From NCBI GenBank assembly GCA_019096065.1, contig JAGUCH010000002.1:1624501-1688500 (forward strand): a DNA stretch of 64,000 nt, in the 5' to 3' direction. The notes beneath the pieces are model-generated. The model had not been told where the DNA came from. It worked only from the letters and a program-made list of their open reading frames with translations, and ran no database searches. Both the position numbers and the translations under genes were made by a program. The DNA is from Paracyclopina nana. Taxonomy: Eukaryota; Arthropoda; Copepoda; Cyclopoida; Cyclopettidae. This document shows, one piece after another, positions 23,701-34,666 of this stretch (the stretch's first letter is position 1; every line of letters starts with the position of its first letter).

Positions 23701-24689
23701 CATTTTTCTCTGTTGAAATTCAATTTTCAAGTGGGCTGTTTTCAGGTGGTGAAAATGATGATCATGGTAGTGGTGATTTTTGGCGTTTGTTGGCTACCTT
23801 ACCATTCCTACTTTATCTATTCAAACGTCTACCCAAGCATAAACCATTCGCCATACATTCAAGTGAGACAAATTATTGAACAATTCATCAAGCACAGCCC
23901 TACTTTGATAAATCTGATTTCAGGAAATCTACCTGGCCATCTACTGGCTTGCCATGTCCAACTCGATGTACAATCCCATGATTTATTGCTTCATGAATAA
24001 TAGGTACTCATATTATCTCTAATTAGGTGTCCGAGATGGGTAACTGCGCAACACCGTCTTGGATAATTTGAGCAGGCGCGTTATATTAAAAAAACAACTA
24101 CTTTTTTCTAGCAATCATTTAGCATCTTATTGGCGCAACTGATAAGGCTCTTGGCTTCCAGCTGAGAGGCCCTAGGTTCGAGTCCACAAAGATCCATTGA
24201 ATTTTTCGTTCCCATATTTTCCATTATTCCGCCTTCGCTCCGCTCAAATAATAAGGCTTACACTTTTCTCATGCATTCAAATGTATGTATTGCAGGTTTC
24301 GTCAGGGATTTCTCAGGGTGTTCAACTTCTTCATTCGCCGTTCAAGTGATCCACCTGTGGGTGACAGCTGCGCGATGGGTGTGCTTGGGGCTGCCCAAAA
24401 CCAAGGGGCCAGTGGGGGTCAACATGGGTTGACATGCCACAATCGCCAACAGCAGCAACATCAACAGCAGCAGCAGGCGTCACCGCTGATTTCAACAAAC
24501 GTGGCAAAAAATGAGGTCACAGTGAAGCTCAATGGAGACAGAGTGTCCACAAATCTAGCTGCTCCAAAAGCCATAAATTGCACTCTTCTAGTCAATGTGT
24601 CCGTGGAGAAAGAAAATGCTAATACTTCCACTCAGAAAAATGAGAATGTATCCCCAGTTTCCTTCACGACTGAGAGCAAAGTTTTGTGA
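20789..24689 (+). CDS. TkR-like: Tachykinin-type neuropeptide receptor (class A GPCR), 478 aa
   Basis: Eight exons, phases consistent: 20789-20951, 21032-21181, 21584-21758, 21820-22026, 23539-23689, 23746-23862, 23924-24003, 24296-24689. The N-terminus has N-glycosylation sites (NWT, NCS, NIS) and an acidic run. TM1 ends in [10 protein letters not shown], followed by RMRTVTNYF, typical of tachykinin receptors. TM2 has [22 protein letters not shown]3 ends in DRY (162-164), TM6 is [14 protein letters not shown]7 has NPMIY (338-342). The C-tail is Gln/Asn-rich. Residue agreement with insect tachykinin receptors is high along the whole core. It would couple to G proteins at the neuronal or gut cell surface. 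Most introns are 55-80 nt, except intron 2 (402 nt), intron 4 (1.5 kb, family D element) and intron 7 (292 nt, tRNA-like sequence). Confidence 0.95.
22056..22112. repeat. Dispersed repeat F, inverted copy
   Basis: GTGTCCAAGGCGGGGAGCGG onward is the inverted counterpart of 14,466-14,527. It lies immediately beside the family D element in a receptor intron. Confidence 0.5.
22140..23252. mobile_element. TIR element, family D, built from an 80-bp tandem repeat
   Basis: Ends are inverted copies: GGGCGTTCTCACATCGCA on the left and TGCGATATGAGAACGCCC on the right, flanked by TATA on both sides. From the left end the whole terminus repeats every 80-82 bases (starts near 22139, 22219, 22301, 22381, 22461). 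Each unit carries alternating CCAAAACTGATTTT motifs. The middle has a long inverted pair (about 22,660-22,760 against 22,785-22,925) and a further hairpin near 23,100-23,205. No transposase frame. It lies in intron 4 of the receptor. Confidence 0.85.
24124..24195 (+). other. tRNA-like sequence (tRNA pseudogene or SINE head)
   Basis: An A-box-like TGGCGCAACTGATA and a B-box GGTTCGAGTCC are correctly spaced. A 5-bp anticodon stem with loop CTTCCAG can form, which would give anticodon UCC (Gly). The T stem pairs poorly and the acceptor stem is only partial, so a working tRNA is unlikely. Repeat F blocks lie on either side, suggesting a tRNA-derived SINE. It sits in an intron of the receptor gene. 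Confidence 0.5.
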
Positions 24690-25032
24690 CAGCGCACCAA
24701 CAACAATCCTGAAAGATTAATCTGATTTTGTGTGGAAAAATTAGTATGTGTAATAATTACCTTAGTTTCATTGGTGAATATACATGGCAAAAAAATATGC
24801 ACGGTATTTGTCACACTGAAGAGAGTTTTTAGTCTATATGCAATATCTACTGGTGTAAAGCTAGTAATTACATCTGCTCATTAATGGTGTTTCCAAGCTA
24901 AGCTTAGTACTCAATGCATAATAAGCCCTGTTATAAGGCAACATAATCAGTATACTATTTGCTCCCTTTATTCTCCACATCAACAATATGCAACAAAATT
25001 AGCAATTTTTCCATACAGGAAATGAACACAAT
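24690..25032. other. Intergenic between convergent 3' ends
   Basis: 343 bases between the stops of the plus-strand receptor and the minus-strand membrane protein. It should hold both 3' untranslated regions. Nothing else was recognised. Confidence 0.5.
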
Positions 25033-28000
25033 TTAGTGAGCCTTTTTGGGTACGCTAGAAGGAGAATTTGAACTTGAAGATGAGGAAGAAGAGGAAGAGT
25101 CAGCTGTATTAAATTGGAAAATGTCCGAATTCTTGGCCTTTTTGCTCAGCTTTAGGGATGGCGTTTGCGTACCACGATTCAGGGAATGCGTCCGTGCGAG
25201 CTCCGCTTTAACCTCGTTTTCCTTTAGCTCTTTTTCCCCAAGGCTGGATCTCTGCAACAATGAAAACGTTTTATTTTGGAGGCTTTCCAACAAGCTGCCT
25301 TCCCTAGGAAAGTGTTTGCAAGTCGTTTGCCACAGCGCATGCAATACAGTGAAGAGTTACCGGTGATTTCCAGGAAGAAATTGAAGATTGCCTCGATCTG
25401 TAGTTGTTCACCTTGGTTTCTGCAGCGGCAGCAGCAGCATCATTAAGATTTTCCACATCCTTTTCAGCCTCTTCTTTGTCCAATTTCAACGTTTCATCTG
25501 GCTGCTGTTGTTGTAGTGAAGGTTTGGCAGGTTCAAGCACAACATCCTTATTGGCACTTGCTTCTTTAGGTTGGGTTGCCACCACAGGTTGATCCTCATC
25601 ACCACCAGCAGATGATGATGATGATGAAGATGATGTGGAAGGATCTGCTGCCAAAAGCTGAAAAAAATGATCCGAGCAAATGATGCATCTTTCACTCAAA
25701 ATATTGGGCAGAGCCATCACAAACCTTGCTTTCTATAGTCTGCCTGTCTTGTGTGACTTGAAGCATTATGGCAGCCATCTTTGCCATTTCATCATTTTCT
25801 GCAGGCGTTTCATGCACTGCAGCCTTTTGAGGCTGCTCCAAAGTGAATGGAACAGCTTGCTGGACCTAGGGATTTTTGCCAATATACATCCTTTTTTGTG
25901 GCCAGATTTGCCTATTTGCTTACTTTGTTGCTATCCACTGTTTGGCTGCCTGTGGGCCTTTCATTGAGGGTTGCAACCAAGGTGCTGATTTGGCTATGCT
26001 CTTCTTCTGCAGGGTTCAAATTCTTTCCAGCTTCCCTTATAAAATGTACAAAAGTCAATTGTTGTAAGTTGCTCATCATGCAGCTTGGTAACTCAAACCT
26101 TTGCTGATCACTTTTCTCCACTTGTGCCACCAGAAGCTGGTTTTTATGGGCATCTGCCTCAGGCTTGGCTGTGCCAACATTGCTTTGCTTGACATTGTCT
26201 GACTGATTATTGTCAAACACTCCATTATTTTGGCTGTCAGCATCACTTTTGGTTATGCTTTCATCAGATGGGTTGAGCCTATCAATCAGCTCTTTTTCTT
26301 TAGCTGTGAGAGTACTTGTGCCTGAAATGGTGTAAAAAAAGCTAAAATTAATTCATTTTTTTAAAATCAGGCTTTCTGCACCTTCAGAGGATTTGGAAGG
26401 AGAAAATGGCTGAGCCAAATTTTTCCTTTCTTCTTTACCAGAGGTTTGTATTAAGAGGGGCTGACTGCTACTTTCAATGTCAGCTGCCCTTGCCTCTTCT
26501 TCCCTTTCTTCCTTTTTAGCCACATGCCACCGTTTGAGGTAAAACAGGGAACAGAGTAGGACAAAAACGGCAATTATTGCAATAATGATCCACAAACTGG
26601 CCCCATCACTGCCTTGAGCTTTGATCTTGGGTGTTGTTTCCTCTGGAAGAAAGATACTATTTCAGAATCACCTTAGCCATAACCTGAACAGATTTGAAGA
26701 CTGAGTAATGAAAGTAATGAGTAAAAGGCAAAAATTGCAGCAAATTGCTGAATCATCATTACATCAAGATTGGACTCAATGCAGAGTCACAGATCGGCTT
26801 CAGAAAATCTAAGCTAAAATAGCATAAATATTAAAAAAAAATCCTTATTCTGTTTAAACTTTCATCTTTTTACCAATAGGTGTCATTAGGCCTAAGAAAT
26901 TCGATCTGGGCACTGTTTCCCCAAAAGAGTCACTTGATCATATATATAATGTGATTGCAAGTATTTTAAGTATCAAATTACCTAGTTTGGCTTTTGTGGT
27001 TTGATCAACAGGCTTCTGTGTTGAGGTTGCAACAGTTGGTTTAGTCACAGCTTTAATTGAAAAAGGAACTGCCACTGATCTTGTCTCCTCATTGTCAAGC
27101 TATAAATACACAAATGAAAGTAGTAGATAAAGTTTGAAGCAGTTTTCAGATTACAGTGAACAGAAGCTCCACAGTTTTGTCCGAGTCTCTGCTGAGGTCA
27201 ACTGACTTCATTCTCAAGTAGGCAGAATAAGTGTTTTCCATCCCTTCAGCGTTGACACTATTGGCCTCAAAATTTCCCTGAATGTTGCCAGGATTGATGA
27301 GAACTGTGCTGCCTTCAGACTCATCATATATTTTCCATTGAATCTGAATTGAGAAATTGAAGCTCATCAATTATGCTCTTGATTATGTGCACAATATGCT
27401 TACATTTCTATCAGGAATTCTAGGGAAAGCCTCAAATACAACTTTGAGCTCTGAAAATTCATCTCCATCCTTGAATGTCCTTAATTGATTCCCTCCTAAA
27501 GGGAAAAGGCTTATGGAGATTAAGTGATCATGTAAACACATTTCCCCTACTTTGGGTGACTTCTTTGAATGAGTAGACGTCCAAAGTCAACGATGATTCC
27601 TGCCTGTTGCTGCCCTGCTGCAAAATACATTTGATGGCCTTTTTGTTGTCCCAGAACTGAGCTGTGTAGTTGATGGACTTGTACCAGTCTCCCTTCGCGT
27701 TCTGAAATGAGGCGAACACACAAAATGAGCCAATTATTGCCAGCAAGTTTTCCTTATTTCATGGTACTTTTTGCCAATCAGAAACGCCTTCTGTGAGCGG
27801 GTTGGAGCCCAGCTCAAAGTACATTGCACCAGGTGGACTCTTGAACTTTTTCTTGGCATCTTTTCCATTGAATACCAGACAATCCAGAGGCAGCACTGGC
27901 CTCCGCCCAATGTCAATGGTCACACTAGCAAAATACTTGTCAAACTCCACTTTGGCTGGCTCAAAGGGAGAAACCTGAATTGTGGCTGAAGCTGAGCTCC

Positions 28001-28483
28001 CGCCAAAACTCGATATTTCACACTTCCAATCTCCCATGTGGACATCTTCTTTAATGCTTGCTATCGTCAAGGAGCAATCAGACGAAATCTGAAAAAATGA
28101 GATTATGCCACATAGTATAGAGAATGTATCGATTGTAGTCTCTCACTTACTTTGATGCGCCCATCGTCAATACAATCTTCATCTGCGTAATCATCAGCAA
28201 GGCCAAAACCCATGTCAATATTGGAGCACAGCTTCTTCCCATCAGGCCTAAAATTGGAGGATATGACGCCTCAAAAAAATTAGCAGAATGAGGGATTTTT
28301 CACTTACCTTTGGAAAGTGCACGAATCTGGTATAGCGTTGGCCTGACATGATAAAGTGAGTTCTTCGCCAACTTTTGCAGACACATAGTACGTATCTTTC
28401 TGCATTGTTATGCCCACGACAACAGCACTGGCAAAATAAGCCAAAAAGGCGAAAAAGCACGGAAACTTTGCTGCGTTCATCAT
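25033..28483 (-). CDS. Single-pass membrane protein with Ig-like ectodomain, about 798 aa
   Basis: Thirteen exons, phases consistent: 28483-28308, 28247-28151, 28088-27768, 27701-27551, 27495-27404, 27343-27155, 27099-26982, 26642-26382, 26321-26099, 26035-25924, 25865-25725, 25657-25361, 25251-25033. There is a signal peptide (about 1-25), then an Ig V-like domain with LTLSCQ and the late WKC of GDWKCEIS. Next come one or two less clear beta domains with paired cysteines (LPLDC and IKCIL), a Thr-rich stalk, one membrane span (LWIIIAIIAVFVLLCSLFYL) and a basic KRW stop-transfer. The cytoplasmic tail of about 380 aa is low-complexity, rich in Ser, Glu, Gln and Ala. I do not recognise the family. 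The intron 26098-26036 is 63 nt and stop-free, so its retention would add 21 residues. Confidence 0.75.
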
Positions 28484-29252
28484 TTGCTCAGGTCGGTAAC
28501 ACACTACTATACATAACTAAAGCACGCCACCGAAGAATTGTTATATTAAGATAAAGCTTATCCTAGAATTTGCTTATCAGCAAAGTTTGCGGGGAAAAAA
28601 CACACAAGAGCATGAAATTAATTTCAAAAGTGGACTCGTATTTTATAACTCCATATCTTATCCTTGGCGCAAAAATGCTCTCTGAGACCCAGGTTAAATA
28701 TTGAAATATTGGTTGCAATACACATCCTCGCTTTTGAGACACAAAAAGCGGCTTTTGAGCAATTCAGCAATCATGCAATTGGACAGTTGCACAATTAAGT
28801 CGTAAATACTAGCTAAAAAAGTGGGAAAACCTGAATTTGATGAGCATTTGAGGGAAGGACTTCCCCCAAAAGCTTGAAATAGTTGCTTTTCAGCAGGAAG
28901 AAAAAACACAACTCAGACAATATAAATGAGTAAAATTTCGGTTATGATTTTTAAACCTGAAAATAACCTTAATTGGTAATTATCAGCGTAATTTATCCGT
29001 CATACTCGCAGCTTTGCCGTACGATCTAAAAAGTATGACATTATACCGAATTTAGAGTCTTATCATCATTGAGCATCTTTTAAAATTGTCATGAATGACC
29101 GGCTTAAAAATACGAGCTAATCAACATCTTAATCGGAGCAAAGGTCATGCACACATGTTGTTATCTATAAAGCATCGTCAACTCCCACATTTCCACGAAA
29201 CGAAATTGATACGTTGATGATCAGAAAATAACTTGGACATATGGTAACTGCG
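28484..29252. other. Intergenic, nothing recognised
   Basis: About 770 AT-rich bases, upstream of the membrane protein gene and downstream of the CHK gene. No reading frame with splice or homology support. Confidence 0.5.
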
Positions 29253-31588
29253 CTACGTTAATTCGTCTTGTAATTCAGTTGATGCGTCAGAATGAATTTC
29301 ATCGTTCACATCATCTCCGTTTGGTTTGATTTCAATCGTTTCACAAACGTTGACCACAGATATTTCGTACTGCTCTATAATCTGGGCCACTTCTAACTGC
29401 ACTTGCTCCTTGTCAACATGATCGTCTTCAGGTGTTTTCTTGCCGAGATCTTTTTTATCTTCATCAGCACGCTCAAACATCGAGTTCCTCAAAGCTTGTA
29501 TGCATAGAGTGGCCAAATCGTGGAAAATTCCAATTTCGGTCGCAATTGTTATCTGGAACGCAACGTGAAGTTCATTTGCACCTCTTTTAAAAGTAAGGCA
29601 ATTGAGGATAATAAAAGTACCCAAAGATGGATGTAATGAACGAAACTCGAGCCCGACTTGAAGCAGTCTCGCTCGTCAGGCAAAGGCACGCTGTTTTGAT
29701 TGTGGAACCAGTGTGTTATTTTTTCCCTGTTCTTCACAGTCAGCAAAGGCTTGAACACTGCTGTTTTGAGGAATTCGTACAGAAAACCCTTTTTTACGAG
29801 CGTAATAACATCATATTCGTGCTCTGGGAAGTCCAATTTGCTCTGGTCCACCTGAAATGCCATAGTTAGCTTTAGGTGAAAAATTGTGGGGGAAAACCAG
29901 GCTCACATGCATCATAGTCAAGTGCTCAGTCAAGGTTTCAAAGTAAAACTTGATGGAGTAGTCGACAAATGACTCAATGGTTGCATTTTTGTCTGGCAAA
30001 TTCTTCATGAAGCCATACAAAGTCCACATCAGATCACTGGCAATCAGCCCATAAGAAACGCCTTGCCAGTCAATAATGTAGGCAAAACATTCATCTTCAT
30101 CAACAGAGCTCTATAAATAGTAATCAAGTTTTAAGGCTTTTTCATCATGAATCCTGAGAGGACATGCAAACCTTCTTAAACAGAAAGTTGTCTATCTTGG
30201 AGTCTCCATGCACAAGACTTTTGAGCTTCCACATGTCTGCATCTCTGAGGATGTCATCAAAAATTTCTGGCAAGAATTTGTTAAACTTTTTGAGGAATGC
30301 AAATTGGGTGCTTATGTCTGGTGTCACATGCCCCATATATTCGAGGTAAGGCTCGAGAAAGTCATCAACATACTCCCTTATTTGATGAGCTGCTGGCATG
30401 ATCTCTTGCTTAATGATAGGGAATTTGTTCAAGAAGCAAATGCTTCCTCCCAAAGCCGTTTGGTAAGCTATTGCAGCCGCATGAACTGTAGCCAAACTGA
30501 AAAATAAAATGCATAAAGGTAATTGTCCAAGGTAAGGCAACCTCAGATTTTTTAAAGATTACCCAGCAAAAAATAGGCGCAAAATTCAAGACAATTCACC
30601 CAAAAAAAGTGATGAATTAATGATGCAAGTAAAGAGTTTTGATACATTGTGGGGGCATTTGGTGCCAAAAAAGGAATAAAAAAGGTGACAATGAGAGCCA
30701 TAAGGCAAAACACTTGAAAAATTCATCATCATGCTAAAAAATTTAGTGGTCACAGAAAAAATAAGACCTTTTACACTGAGGAGCATTTGGGGCAAAAAAA
30801 GAGCTCTATTAAGGATAAGGAAAATGAAAGCACAGTGGGAGTCACTTGATTTTTTGGACAAAATTTGCTTACCTGGTCATTGCTGCTCTCATAAATACAA
30901 GGCTACAAATTTCAGGCTTCACAGGTAGATAACCTCTGTCTTTGAGATTTTCAAGCACTAGCACATTTTTTGAGCTGTTTTCTTCACTAAAAGCACAATA
31001 GTAAACTGCAAAGAGAATTGATGGCAGCTATCAAAACTTGCTTCCAAGTGGACAAATGAGGGCTGTATATGTGAGAAAAAGGCTTTGATAATTGATGTGT
31101 ACCTGAAGGTACTGGAAATTGTAGTTTGGTCTCATTCTCACAAGCCTTGCTAGCAAAGGACTCAAGTATGGGGAATAGAGTGTTGTACATGAAAGCCTCC
31201 ATTTTATCCAATGCAAAAGTAGCTTCTGACTTTGGCACCTGAAAATCAACGCTAATTGCCAATTTAATTCACATAGTAGAAATACTATAATTACCTTGAC
31301 AAACCAAGATTCTCTAGACAGCTCCTCACCTCCTTGGGTATAGCTAACTTCAAGAATGTATGATTTGCTCAGCATGCCTAGAAGTAGGAAATTATCTGAC
31401 TAAATGCTTTCAAAGAAGCAAATTCAATTTTACTTACCAGGATTAGAGTTGTCTTTCACCATGATGTCAATCACTTTGATCACATTTGCCAAGAGCGTGT
31501 CTGGATCTTTTTTCCTTTTGTAAAAGGCAATCACTTGCCGTACCCACTCTTTAGAGAATTCTCTTTTCACTTCATTTCGGGAATCCAT
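29253..31588 (-). CDS. CHK kinase-like protein (EcKinase family), 520 aa
   Basis: Eight exons, phases consistent: 31588-31438, 31377-31295, 31238-31103, 31005-30873, 30496-30172, 30110-29907, 29851-29621, 29552-29253. The aminoglycoside-phosphotransferase-type fold is shown by WFVKVP in the N-lobe, ENSSKNVLVLENL before the hinge, the catalytic loop VHGDSKIDNFLF (264-266 HGD, Asn271) and YIIDWQ (Asp290). This pattern is typical of the arthropod/nematode ecdysteroid-kinase-like group. Members are proposed to phosphorylate small molecules such as ecdysteroids or xenobiotics. The actual substrate cannot be read from sequence. The last about 75 residues are an acidic, non-conserved tail. The first ATG begins a normal N-terminus with no signal peptide, so a cytosolic enzyme is likely. 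Confidence 0.92.
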
Positions 31589-31896
31589 GCTTTTTCACAC
31601 TGCATGAGACGAGACCTTAAGTCAAGGCTAAAATCAGGAGTTAACTGTCAACTTTCCCTTTAGAAGCAATAGAGTAAAAGCAGCAAAAAAGTTTCATTTA
31701 ACTACGCTTAAAAATAGAAACCAATAAATGAAAGCAATAATTCAAGTGCTGATGAGGTGATTTTTTTGTAGCATAACAAAGGAAGAAGTACATGAACGGG
31801 GCTGACAGGACATAAAAAGTCCTTGACTCTGAAATGATCGGAGCTTTCTTATTATATTTATATACCTACAATTTTGGCCCATGGCCAAATTCCCTT
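31589..31896. other. Intergenic, nothing recognised
   Basis: 308 AT-rich bases between the CHK gene start and the 3' end of the JmjC gene, both on the minus strand. Confidence 0.5.
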
Positions 31897-34510
31897 TTAA
31901 ACAAGGTCAGGAAAGTATTTATTTAATGTTTTGTACGGTACAGGATATCCTCCATTTTGAGAGCCGAATTCATCTGCATGATCCACAAATTTGCTCTTCC
32001 AATTTTTCGCGCCGATTTCTTCAATGTATTGGCACATTTCGTGGGCATTTGACGCGGAATTTAACTCTTGCGTAGCTTGGTTATAAGCCAATCGTAGCAT
32101 TTTCCGGTCCTAGATGCAGATTTCATTGACGCAAAATCCAATTTACTTTAACTAATAATGGGAGACCTCTTTAGTTAGAGCATTTCCATAGTAGAGCTTT
32201 TTCCAAGCCAATTCAGGCCACTGAGGCCTCCATACAGAAATGTCATCGTACACAAAATGCTTCATTAACTCTAAATAAAGTGAAACACGAGTGACTTTTA
32301 TGGGCTAGCAAAAAATACCGAATTAAGAGTTTGCTGACCTGGAAGAGAATCAGTAAAGAGGACATTTTCTGTTATGGCAACATTGTCTTCGATATTTAAA
32401 ATGGAATGAGTGAGACCATGAGGAACGTAAATGACTTCATTCTCCTTTTGAATTCCCTCCATCAGAAGTTTTCCATAGAACTAAGGAAAATTGAAGTTTT
32501 TCACCATCAGATAGTAATTTTCATCAACCAGGAAAACTCCCACTTTTTTGTGCCTCAACTGAGGCAAAACTGCATGAAACCACCCCAATGTGGCATAAAT
32601 ATCTTCGTCGTCAAAATCAGAACATTTCGGATCACATTTGATATCTTGGCTGGTTACCCCTAAAGTTAGCATCTTTGGCATTTGGCAATTATAATTTTGA
32701 ACAAATTATTACATGGTGGGAAAATGACCCAATATTTCAAGCCATTCATCAAAAAGTTCCAAGCTCCAGACAAGTCAGGATCATTGTGTGGTGAGCTGCC
32801 TGCAGTCAAAGATAAATGCTAATAGGAGAATAGGCTGATTTATATAGGGACGTAAACATTTGAGTCGTGAACTGCGTTGCTGCAAAAGATGACCTCGCCA
32901 AGAATTATTACATATTTGCTCACTTTACTCTGAGTGAATGCTCACAGCACAAATCAAACACTTGCGCATTCATACTATTTTCAAAGCAAAATGACACTCT
33001 TCTTGATAACGCTCCCATTCAAAAAGATTCAATTAGCCACAAATGAAAAACAGCTTGATTTGAAAATAGTGAAAAAAGCATTAACCTGTTCCAGCTTGGC
33101 TATAAATGATCCACTGGAGTGGATTTTCATAATTGGTCTCTTCAAATAGGTCAGCAGGAAAAAAATCTGCCAAATGGACGTAATTAATTTTTTCGGACTA
33201 AATACAGAGCGAAAATTACTAGGTTTGTGGATATCTGCCAAAATTTTGCATTCGTTCTTCAGAAATGTGTCACATTTGTAGTTGTTTCGTATTTTGGAGA
33301 AATGCCTCAAATGCCCCATTTTATGATAGTGCAGCACGAGCGAGTCATTGATGAAAAAGTCATTGGGAGTGTAAATATGAGTGAAGCCAGTGACAGAAAA
33401 GTCTCGTTTTGACAAGACATAGTCTCGCTCTTCTGAAGCTTTGTGGAATATCTACAAATCACATAATAACTATTTGAGTGGCCAACATTCCTCCATAGCT
33501 CACATTCACTACATTGTTGAGGCTGAAATCATCCTTAAGCAACCATTCGTAGCCAGTACATCCAGTGAAAATGGCTGGAGTGAGAGTTTTCACAAACTTG
33601 GCAGCAAATTCTTCCTTGGAAATATTGCAAGCATGCCTTGGAATTGGGTTGTATTGAGTGGGATAAAATATGTTATCAATATCCTGAAAAAGAAAGAAAA
33701 AACATAATCAGCTACTTTTTCAATGAATTTTCCTTATGGAAGAGTTACGTACATTTTCGGAGCAGCAAAAGTTGGTGTCATTCAAGAGTGATGTTGAGGT
33801 CAGTTGACCTTCTTCAGTAGTACGAAGGTTAATAAGTAGAGTCCACTTTTCGTTATCTTCAATAGTATCATAGATTGCGCGGCTGTACACTCTAATCGTT
33901 CCGTTTTTGGATGCAGCAACTGCAACACATTCAGCTATGATTACCCCACACAATTGTTCAAGCTAAATAAGCAGCAGATTAATTGACCATCGCGTGCATG
34001 AATAGATTACATTCTGTAGCTGTGACAAATCAGTGATTTCAGTGTAAACGTTGGCCGGATTGTCGTCAAACGATGCATTTTCAAGCTTTTTGAACTTTTT
34101 TCCCTCCACCAAATACGTGGACCAGTCATATGTTGTAATATCTTTTTTGAGCTTATCACCCACGAAACTAATTGAAAAAGTTGCCCAAGAGGGGTGTTTT
34201 TTAAAAAGGTAAAAGAAAATATAGCACCTGAAAAAATACATGTGGTACGACGTTTCCCTTAAATCCTCCAAGAATCCTTGAAATGTAAATGCAACACAAT
34301 CTGCATGATTTTCGCATAACTTGGCAGCCTCGTAAGGGCTCATGAAGCCGTTTAATCTTGAGAGAATTGGGGATTATTTCTGAATACAGAATATATTTGG
34401 GCAAGTTCCTACTGTGCTAATTCGTGGTTTTGGAACATGATTTTGCCAACTAGAAATTCGCCTAGAGCACCTTGAACTAATGTCATGATTGCAAAGATTG
34501 AAGGTGTCAT
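31897..34510 (-). CDS. JmjC-domain (cupin-type) oxygenase with signal peptide, about 573 aa
   Basis: Twelve exons, phases consistent: 34510-34413, 34356-34228, 34167-34011, 33962-33753, 33683-33504, 33451-33220, 33139-33086, 32799-32713, 32659-32544, 32480-32339, 32270-32167, 32109-31897. A hydrophobic leader (MTPSIFAIMTLVQGALG) suggests entry into the ER. It is followed by a Cys-containing EAAKLCENHADCVAFTFQG segment reminiscent of PAN/apple modules. The C-terminal half has the JmjC pattern: ACNISKEEFAAKFVKTLTPA, GTGSSPHND (His358, Asp360 as Fe ligands), WNFLMNGLKYWVIFPP, and EVIYVPHGLTHSILN (His446 as third ligand). It is therefore predicted to be an Fe(II)/2-oxoglutarate hydroxylase or demethylase acting in the secretory pathway. 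The exact subfamily is not clear; JMJD8 is another ER JmjC protein but much shorter. The small introns 34227-34168 and 32543-32481 are the least certain splice calls. Confidence 0.82.
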
Positions 34511-34666
34511 GTTTCTTCAGCATCAAAACTCTGCCAACTGGATGAAAGATGATATTTTTTATGCGAAGCAGCAGAAGACAAATAGAATAATTTTTTCCAT
34601 GCTTCTTTTGAACATATGTTGTGCGTTTCCGAATTTTCAGCTGATTTGCCATTACACAGCTAAAAT
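34511..34666. promoter_or_regulatory. Compact bidirectional promoter
   Basis: Only 156 bases separate the start codons of the minus-strand JmjC gene and the plus-strand fucosyltransferase gene. Both promoters and 5' leaders must fit here or overlap the neighbouring exons. No obvious TATA box. Confidence 0.5.

Noticed and set aside
24124..24195. Functional tRNA-Gly(UCC)
   Set aside because: T-stem and acceptor stem pairing are too poor; kept only as a tRNA-like sequence.
32481..32543. In-frame TAG in the JmjC gene, suggesting a pseudogene
   Set aside because: The stop lies at the end of a 63-nt segment with a GTGGGAG donor and TTTTCCTTAG acceptor; removing it as an intron restores the JmjC domain in phase.
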